Assembly: GCF_046707225.1 (NCBI RefSeq)
Contig: NZ_JBJKOP010000046.1
Location: 12,186-76,185, forward strand
Source of the DNA: Caproicibacter sp046707225
GTDB taxonomy: Bacteria; Bacillota; Clostridia; Oscillospirales; Acutalibacteraceae
DNA: 64,000 nt
Direction: 5' to 3'
Shown here: piece after piece, positions 61,646 through 64,000 of the stretch
Position numbering within the stretch: position 1 is the stretch's first letter
Layout of the letters: each line of letters starts with the position of its first letter
The notes under the pieces: model-generated
The model's database searches: none
What the model was told of the DNA's origin: nothing
Seen by the model: only the letters and a program-made list of their open reading frames with translations
Made by a program: the position numbers and the translations under genes

Positions 61646-63205
61646 ATGGCTGTTAAATTTATCACAGCGAAGGAAGCCGCATCCATGGTGCCGAACGGTG
61701 TTACTTTTGGGTCAAACGGATTCATGGGCACTGCCTTTGCGGAAGAAATCGCGACGGAGCTGGAACAAAGATTTCTTGAAACAGGGGAACCGAACCACCT
61801 GACCCTTGTGTTCTGTGCCGCTCAGGGAGACAACGACAAACGCGGTCTTCAGCATCTGGCCCATGAAGGCATGGTTCGCCGGATGATCGGGGCACACTAT
61901 GGCATGGCCCGCAAACTCGGCGAACTTGTTGTAAAGAACAAAGTTATCGCCTATGATTTTCCCCAGGGCGTCATGTGTCATCTGCTTCGCACCACAGCTG
62001 CCCATCAGCCCGGCGAATTAACCCGGGTTGGGTTGGGAACCTTTGTCGATCCGCGGATCTCCGGCGGAAAAATGAACGATCTGACCAAGGACGAAGAGGA
62101 TCTTGTTCAGCTTTTGCAGGTAAACGGAGAAGATTATCTTTTTTATAAAAGCATCCCTCTCGATTATGTCATCATCGGCGGAACCTACGCGGATGAAAAC
62201 GGGAATATCTCCTTTGAACGGGAAGGTTCTAAAGCGGAAGCCCTTGCAATGGCGCAGGCTTGCCGAAATTCCGGCGGGACCGTGTTCGTCCAGGTACAGA
62301 GAGTCGTAAAGGCAGGCTCGCTGGATCCCCAGAAAGTTGAAATTCCGGGCGTTCTGGTTGATTATGTTGTTGTGGCCAGCGATCTGAAATACTGCGCGCA
62401 GAATTTCGGGACTGATTATAATCCCGGATTTTCCGGCGAACACCGGATGAGCCTGTCGGAATTTTCGCCGGCGGCGCTCAGCAGTAAAAAGGTAATTGCG
62501 CGCCGTGCCGCCATGGAGTTGAAAGACGGCAGCACCGTTAACCTTGGGATCGGTGTTCCTGAATACATTTCTTCCGTAGCGGTTGAAGAGGGAATCGATC
62601 ATAAATTCACCCTGACGGTGGAATCCGGGCTTTTTGGAGGAAATCCTCAGAGCGGGCACGATTTCGGCGAAAGTCTGAATCCGGAAAGTATGATTGCAAT
62701 GCCCTCCATGTTCGATTTCTATGACGGCGGCGGACTGGACCAGGCTTTTGTCGGATTTGCCCAGGGAGATTTGGCGGGCAACGTCAATGTTTCAAAATTC
62801 AGCGGGAGACTTCCCGGATGCGGCGGATTTATTGATATTACGCAAAACGCAAAAGAGCTTTATTTCTGCGGAACCTTCTCGGCGGCCGGGCTGAAAACAG
62901 AAATCGGCGATGGAAAGCTTAAAATTGTCACAGAAGGAAAATCAATGAAATTCTGTGAACAGGTTGAACAGATCACTTTCAGTGCAAAAACCGCAATCGC
63001 AAATAATCAGCCGGTTATGTATATTACGGAGCGTGCCGTATTCCGCCTGACCAAAGAAGGGCTGACGTTATGTGAGGCCGCACCGGGCGTCGATGTGGAA
63101 AAGGATATTTTGTCGCTCATGCCGGTTCGTCCTATCATTGCTCCGGATTTTCATCTGATGGACGCACGGATTTTCAAAGATGAAAAAATGGGATTGAGCG
63201 AATAA
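61646..63205 (+). CDS. acetate/propionate-type CoA-transferase
   Basis: 519 residues from ATG 61646, 11 bases after GGAGGG. The one-chain layout joins an alpha domain (GVTFGSNGFMGTAFAEEI) and a beta domain (NLGIGVPEYIS), with the catalytic glutamate in TVESGLFGG (Glu326), as in Pct/YdiF enzymes. These move CoA between short- and medium-chain acids, for example acetate, propionate, butyrate or caproate. Substrate not readable. It is monocistronic, between a promoter and a terminator. Confidence 0.92.
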   Translation: MAVKFITAKEAASMVPNGVTFGSNGFMGTAFAEEIATELEQRFLETGEPNHLTLVFCAAQGDNDKRGLQHLAHEGMVRRMIGAHYGMARKLGELVVKNKVIAYDFPQGVMCHLLRTTAAHQPGELTRVGLGTFVDPRISGGKMNDLTKDEEDLVQLLQVNGEDYLFYKSIPLDYVIIGGTYADENGNISFEREGSKAEALAMAQACRNSGGTVFVQVQRVVKAGSLDPQKVEIPGVLVDYVVVASDLKYCAQNFGTDYNPGFSGEHRMSLSEFSPAALSSKKVIARRAAMELKDGSTVNLGIGVPEYISSVAVEEGIDHKFTLTVESGLFGGNPQSGHDFGESLNPESMIAMPSMFDFYDGGGLDQAFVGFAQGDLAGNVNVSKFSGRLPGCGGFIDITQNAKELYFCGTFSAAGLKTEIGDGKLKIVTEGKSMKFCEQVEQITFSAKTAIANNQPVMYITERAVFRLTKEGLTLCEAAPGVDVEKDILSLMPVRPIIAPDFHLMDARIFKDEKMGLSE

Positions 63206-63270
63206 GGATTTCTTGCCTTTTCTTCAGAAACGCTGCACATAGGTACTCTGTCTACATAACTTGTTATCCT

Positions 63271-63318
63271 AAAAAGCCGGGACAGCCAATACCAGAAGGT
63301 ATGGCTGCCCCGGCTTTT
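63271..63318 (+). terminator. terminator of the CoA-transferase gene
   Basis: AAAAGCCGGGaCAGCC / GGCTGcCCCGGCTTTT with a second inner stem (ATACC/GGTAT). Confidence 0.85.
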
Positions 63319-63696
63319 GGGTTTCATCATGAGTCGATTCAAAGAAAGCCAGCGGCAGAGCCTGAGCCGCGAAACCCCGACAGCCTTCCTCCGCCACCGG
63401 AGGCGGCTGTGCCCCGTTAAAAGCCATGCGGAAATAGTCCTCTTCACCCCCCCGGGGGTTTTCCTATGCGGGCAAAGTCCCGCCATACTGGCAGCACCTC
63501 AAAGGCGCTCGGGCTTTCTTTCTTCCGCTTGCAACACTCCTTCTCATCCCCTGCCAAAGCTCTTCTTGTTTCACGGAAAATGCCTATTCTTGCTTTGAGA
63601 CCGAAACGGAAAAATTGTGGGTATGGCTTGTCCTGTATTCTTGGTCCCCGCAAAGCTTTTTTGAACCCTCGGCTGTGCAAAGTTTTCGCACTGCAA
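63319..63696. other. G+C-rich region without a convincing gene
   Basis: Frames exist on both strands but lack ribosome sites and recognisable domains. A CCTCCG-CCAC-CGGAGG hairpin (63387-63402) and a C7G5 block (about 63451-63462) stand out. It could hold a structured RNA or be spacer before the stable-RNA cluster. Confidence 0.35.
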
Positions 63697-63736
63697 TAAA
63701 AAATCAGCAGCCCATGCTTAACATGAACTGCTGATT
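63697..63736 (-). terminator. terminator of the 5S-tRNA cluster
   Basis: Minus-strand AATCAGCAG / CTGCTGATT stem with inner TTCATG/CATGGG pairing, then TTTTTT. Confidence 0.85.
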
Positions 63737-63737
63737 C

Positions 63738-63813
63738 TGGCTCCCCAAGTTGGACTCGAACCAACGACCCTGCGGTTAACAGCCGCATGCTCTACCGGCT
63801 GAGCTATTGAGGA
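63738..63813 (-). tRNA. tRNA-Asn (GTT)
   Basis: A 76-base cloverleaf on the minus strand with acceptor TCCTCAA/TTGGGGA, anticodon loop around GTT, T-arm GTTGG-TTCGAGT-CCAAC and encoded CCA. Confidence 0.95.
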
Positions 63814-63821
63814 ATATGAAG

Positions 63822-63939
<118 letters not shown>

Positions 63940-63965
63940 ATATTCAACTGTCTTATGATGAAACT

Positions 63966-64000
63966 TGGTGACCCGTGCGGGAATCGAACCCACGTTAACG
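63966..64000 (-). tRNA. 3' end of a tRNA, cut by the window edge
   Basis: Minus strand: T-arm GTGGG-TTCGATT-CCCGC, acceptor end ACGGGTC, discriminator A and CCA. The anticodon lies outside the window, so the type is unknown. Confidence 0.85.

Noticed and set aside
63317..63788. Open frames on both strands near tRNA-Asn
   Set aside because: The minus frame begins inside the tRNA and both lack ribosome sites and domains, a common artefact around stable RNAs.

Overview
The window reads as a chromosome segment of a Gram-positive, spore-former-type member of the Clostridia, most likely Oscillospirales and near Caproiciproducens or Acutalibacteraceae. That placement is inferred from the mix of gene families (SigI/RsgI, RqcH, DUF951, paired YetF and DUF4363, two-subunit serine dehydratase, a meso-diaminopimelate-type MurE and a Pct-like CoA-transferase). 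No 16S rRNA gene is present to confirm it.

Layout. 1-9738 is the tail module of a siphovirus-type prophage on the + strand: end of a tail protein, two tail assembly chaperone frames joined by a likely -1 frameshift, tape measure, distal tail protein, tail endopeptidase-type protein and a DUF859-type fibre. Three AT-rich minus-strand cargo units interrupt it: a barstar without a start codon, a frameshifted exonuclease-BRCT gene, and an intact CPCC zinc-ribbon gene. The module stops at a 5'-truncated asparagine synthetase fragment, with no lysis genes. 10558-14234 (-) holds an NlpC/P60 wall hydrolase behind a WalR-like box, then murF and murE. A radical SAM/SPASM gene (+) follows.

16092-26389 is an exopolysaccharide locus: five glycosyltransferases, a Wzy-like polymerase, a Wzz/tyrosine-kinase fusion with a ruined Walker A, and a YetF/DUF4363 pair. 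26480-30012 (-) is a housekeeping operon (DUF1858, trmK, nif3-like, rqcH). A CPA2 antiporter follows, then a CheY - CheC-type phosphatase - PAS-GGDEF operon. 33734-38670 (-) is a long operon: DUF951, prfA, sua5-type, coaE, lytic transglycosylase and M18 aminopeptidase. birA is divergent to it.

40751-46235 (-) is an AT-rich cluster of eight unnamed envelope genes: one secreted protein with an in-frame stop, three lipoproteins and four membrane proteins. 46627-49784 is glnS-gltX, followed by a VanY-type carboxypeptidase, a YbjQ-family protein, sdaAB-sdaAA and comFB. A CAT-anticodon tRNA at 53488 is followed by prophage debris (terminase, capsid and Kelch-like scraps, an Xre repressor, a replisome organizer). 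Small proteins come next, then the sigI-rsgI stress operon, a GH25 lysozyme with wall-binding-type repeats, and a Pct-type CoA-transferase. The window closes with tRNA-Asn, 5S rRNA and the 3' end of another tRNA, all on the minus strand.

The strongest leads for something undescribed are the reverse-oriented immunity-like cargo inside the tail module and the unnamed envelope cluster at 40.7-46.2 kb.
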